A DNA stretch of 7,983 nt. Source: Sulfuricella sp. (lineage in GTDB: Bacteria > Pseudomonadota > Gammaproteobacteria > Burkholderiales > Sulfuricellaceae). Below, piece by piece: positions 6,451 to 7,983 of the stretch (within the stretch, counting starts at the first letter, position 1; the number at the start of each line of letters is the position of its first letter). The position numbers and the translations under genes were made by a program. Location of the stretch: the NCBI GenBank assembly GCA_030691435.1, contig JAUYEK010000128.1, forward strand, positions 1 to 7,983, written 5' to 3'. The notes below the pieces were generated by a model. It saw only the letters and a program-made list of their open reading frames with translations, did not search any database and was not told the origin of the DNA.

Positions 6451-6855
6451 ATGAATAAATTGCAGTCCCAAATTGTCGAAATGCTGCTCAATAGCCTGCC
6501 CGGCGTATTGGCGGTTTACCGCTTTGGCAGTTGGGGAACTCGGCAGGAGCGAAGGGAGAGTGATATCGATTTGGCGGTTTTGCCATTACAGCCATTGCCC
6601 CCCCTTGCCCGCTGGGAAACAGCCCAAAAATTGGCGCAAATGCTTTCACGCGATGTGGATTTGGTGGATTTGCGCGCCGCCTCAACCGTGATGAGGTTGC
6701 AGGTTATCGCACAAGGAGAACGACTCTATTGTCGCGATGAGGCTGCGGTTGGACTATTCGAGACCACTGTTTTTTCGGAATATGCCAGATTGAACGAAGA
6801 GAGGCGCGAAATACTGGCAGATATCCGGGCAAGGGGAAGCGTATATGCCGGATGA
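6451..6855 (+). CDS. mntA: MntA-type nucleotidyltransferase antitoxin
   Basis: This 134-residue protein is a minimal nucleotidyltransferase, the antitoxin of the HepT-MntA (type VII) system. In studied members it transfers AMP from ATP onto a tyrosine of HepT and so blocks the toxin. The active-site motif GSx10DxD is exact: G26-S27, then D38 and D40 (GSW...SDIDLAVL). A further aspartate, D70, in DVDLVDL (68-74) is in the right place for the third metal ligand. The rest, with VIAQGERLYCRD (85-96) and a helical tail (about 101-128), matches the family. The gene starts at ATG 6451 with a weak ribosome site and overlaps hepT by 11 bases, as is common for the pair. It sits between rmlC and rmlD with no metabolic link to them. 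The motif is intact, so it is probably functional. Confidence 0.9.
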   Translation: MNKLQSQIVEMLLNSLPGVLAVYRFGSWGTRQERRESDIDLAVLPLQPLPPLARWETAQKLAQMLSRDVDLVDLRAASTVMRLQVIAQGERLYCRDEAAVGLFETTVFSEYARLNEERREILADIRARGSVYAG

Positions 6856-7258
6856 CGTTTTGCTCAACAAGGCTGGAATCATTGAGCGGTGCCTGGCACG
6901 AATTGACGAAGAATATCGAGATCACGAAAATGAACTCGATACGGACTTCACGCGGCAGGATTCGGTCATCCTCAATTTGCAGCGCGCCTGCGAGGCGGCT
7001 ATCGATGCGGCGATGCATATTGTGCGCCTGAAACGCCTCGGGGTTCCTCAGGAAAGTCGGGATGCCTTTGCCATGCTGCATCAGGCGGGGGTGCTGCCTG
7101 GAGAATTGTCTGAACATCTCCAGGCGATGGTGGGGTTTCGTAATATCGCAGTGCACGATTACCGAAAGCTTAACCTCGATATTGTACGGAGCATCCTGCA
7201 GCACCGCGTTTTCGACTTCCTGGAATTTTCGAAGATCATCCTGAAAATTGCTTTATAG
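6845..7258 (+). CDS. hepT: HepT-type HEPN-domain toxin (DUF86)
   Basis: This 137-residue all-helical HEPN protein is the toxin partner of MntA. Family members act as RNases that inhibit growth and are silenced by AMPylation. The catalytic and modification motif Rx4HxY is complete: R99-N-I-A-V-H104-D-Y106, in MVGFRNIAVHDYRKLN (95-110). R99 and H104 are the expected RNase residues, and Y106 is the expected AMP acceptor. The upstream helices SVILNLQRACEAAIDAAMHI (40-59) and the segment LGVPQESRDAFAMLHQAGVL (65-84) are typical of DUF86. ATG at 6845 lies inside the end of mntA, with AGGGGA about 9 bases upstream. The start is supported by the overlap. All key residues are present, so an active toxin is expected. 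Confidence 0.9.
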   Translation: MPDDVLLNKAGIIERCLARIDEEYRDHENELDTDFTRQDSVILNLQRACEAAIDAAMHIVRLKRLGVPQESRDAFAMLHQAGVLPGELSEHLQAMVGFRNIAVHDYRKLNLDIVRSILQHRVFDFLEFSKIILKIAL

Positions 7259-7325
7259 GCAGCTATGGCGAAACAATTTTCTTGGGCGAACGAAAGATAG
7301 GCGGCCTGAATATGAAAGCAAAGGT

Positions 7326-7448
7326 ATGAGTGCGACGGACAAGATCAAGGCGGCGATCTGGGAGGCGGATCGCCACGTGGAAACGCTCGCTGAAGCGCTT
7401 GCCGAGTGGGATCGTTCGCCAGCCACCTCATGGGCACCGCTGGATTGA
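7326..7448 (+). CDS. Possible 40-residue hypothetical protein before rmlD
   Basis: The frame MSATDKIKAAIWEADRHVET and the following 20 residues end in a Trp-containing tail (SPATSWAPLD). Residues 4-28 would form one amphipathic helix rich in Ala and Glu. The stop (7446-7448) lies one base before the GTG of rmlD, which suggests coupling. AAAGG precedes the ATG but is too close to be an ideal ribosome site. The ATG also overlaps the stop of a five-codon frame beginning at 7312. The 67 bp between hepT and this ORF contain only tiny frames such as the 11-codon one at 7265-7300, so this may be the remnant of a longer gene. I do not recognise the family. Confidence 0.4.
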   Translation: MSATDKIKAAIWEADRHVETLAEALAEWDRSPATSWAPLD

Positions 7449-7449
7449 C

Positions 7450-7983
7450 GTGAAAATCCTTCTAACTGGCAAGAATGGCCAGGTCGGGTGGGAGCTGCAG
7501 CGCACCCTGGCCACCTTGGGTGAGGTGGTCGCCGTCGACCGCCAGGGGATGGATCTGGCCAACCCTGATTCGATACGAAGCGCCATCCGAATAATCCGGC
7601 CGGATTTGATCGTCAACGCCGCCGCCTATACCGCTGTCGACAAGGCGGAGAGCGAACCCGAACTGGCCATGGCGATCAACGGCATCGCGCCCGGCGTCAT
7701 GGCGGAAGAGGCCAAACGGCTTGGTGCCGCCATGATTCACTATTCCACCGATTATGTGTTCGATGGCGCCAAAACCTCGCCCTATACCGAAGAGGACATT
7801 CCCAACCCGCTCAGTGTTTATGGCAAAACCAAGCTTGCCGGCGAACAGGCAGTCCAGGCTGCGGGCATCCCCCATCTGATTTTCCGCACCAGTTGGGTAT
7901 ACGGCCTGCGCGGCAGGAACTTCCTGCTGACCATCCTGCGGCTGGCAAAGGAGCGGGACGAATTGAAAATCGTGGACGACCAG
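7450..7983 (+). CDS. rmlD: dTDP-4-dehydrorhamnose reductase, 3' end outside the window
   Basis: RmlD (RfbD) performs the last step, reducing dTDP-4-keto-L-rhamnose to dTDP-L-rhamnose with NAD(P)H. The first 178 of roughly 300 residues are present. Motifs are G7xxG10xxG13 (LLTGKNGQVGWEL), DRQGMDL (30-36), RPDLIVNAAAYTAVDKAE (50-67), AINGIAPGVMAEEAKRLGA (75-93), HYSTDYVFDG (97-106), Y124xxxK128 (SVYGKTKLAGE) and FRTSWVYG (145-152). The start is GTG at 7450, one base after the stop of the small ORF. This GTG gives the standard N-terminus, and no ATG lies between it and the glycine motif. The reading frame is unbroken to the right edge. Confidence 0.95.
   Translation, partial: MKILLTGKNGQVGWELQRTLATLGEVVAVDRQGMDLANPDSIRSAIRIIRPDLIVNAAAYTAVDKAESEPELAMAINGIAPGVMAEEAKRLGAAMIHYSTDYVFDGAKTSPYTEEDIPNPLSVYGKTKLAGEQAVQAAGIPHLIFRTSWVYGLRGRNFLLTILRLAKERDELKIVDDQ

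Noticed and set aside
7248..7325. TTG-initiated extension of the small ORF before rmlD
   Set aside because: The TTG lies in the last codons of hepT with no Shine-Dalgarno. ATG at 7326 is the more plausible start, if the ORF is real.

Overview
The window looks like a lipopolysaccharide or surface-polysaccharide locus of a proteobacterium, most likely a betaproteobacterium. This rests on moderately high GC, a WaaC-type heptosyltransferase, an intact dTDP-L-rhamnose gene set and the intergenic repeat families described below. No rRNA, tRNA, CRISPR array or transposase gene is visible, so the taxonomic guess is soft.

Layout. From the left edge to 1105, on the minus strand, lies a heptosyltransferase I gene (waaC). 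Its frame runs off the window, so the 3' end is not seen. It diverges from a plus-strand family 2 glycosyltransferase (1155-1934, WaaE/KdtX-like) across a gap of only 49 bp. A 103-bp gap holding a CT-rich hairpin repeat follows. Then comes a run of plus-strand sugar-nucleotide genes: UDP-glucuronate 4-epimerase-like (2038-3054), rmlB (3051-4115), an ORF6N-domain protein (4112-4651), rmlA (4648-5544), rmlC (5756-6301), the HepT-MntA toxin-antitoxin pair (6451-6855 and 6845-7258), a possible 40-residue ORF (7326-7448), and rmlD (from 7450, cut by the right edge).

How it fits together. RmlA, RmlB, RmlC and RmlD are the four enzymes that turn glucose-1-phosphate and dTTP into dTDP-L-rhamnose. The epimerase would supply UDP-galacturonate. 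WaaC and the family 2 glycosyltransferase would build the lipid A-core. All three rml junctions carry something foreign to the pathway. An ORF6N gene sits between rmlB and rmlA, overlapping both neighbours. A composite repeat sits between rmlA and rmlC. A toxin-antitoxin module plus a tiny ORF sits between rmlC and rmlD.

The repeats are the other notable layer. A REPIN-like element (two inverted REP units, 57 bp) lies inside waaC exactly in frame. It adds about 19 residues at the expected linker between the two Rossmann domains. A second REPIN-like element lies upstream of rmlC and is split by an 82-bp CT-rich double-hairpin repeat. Related CT-rich sequence also occurs at 1958-1995 and at the left edge, where the waaC frame reads into it.
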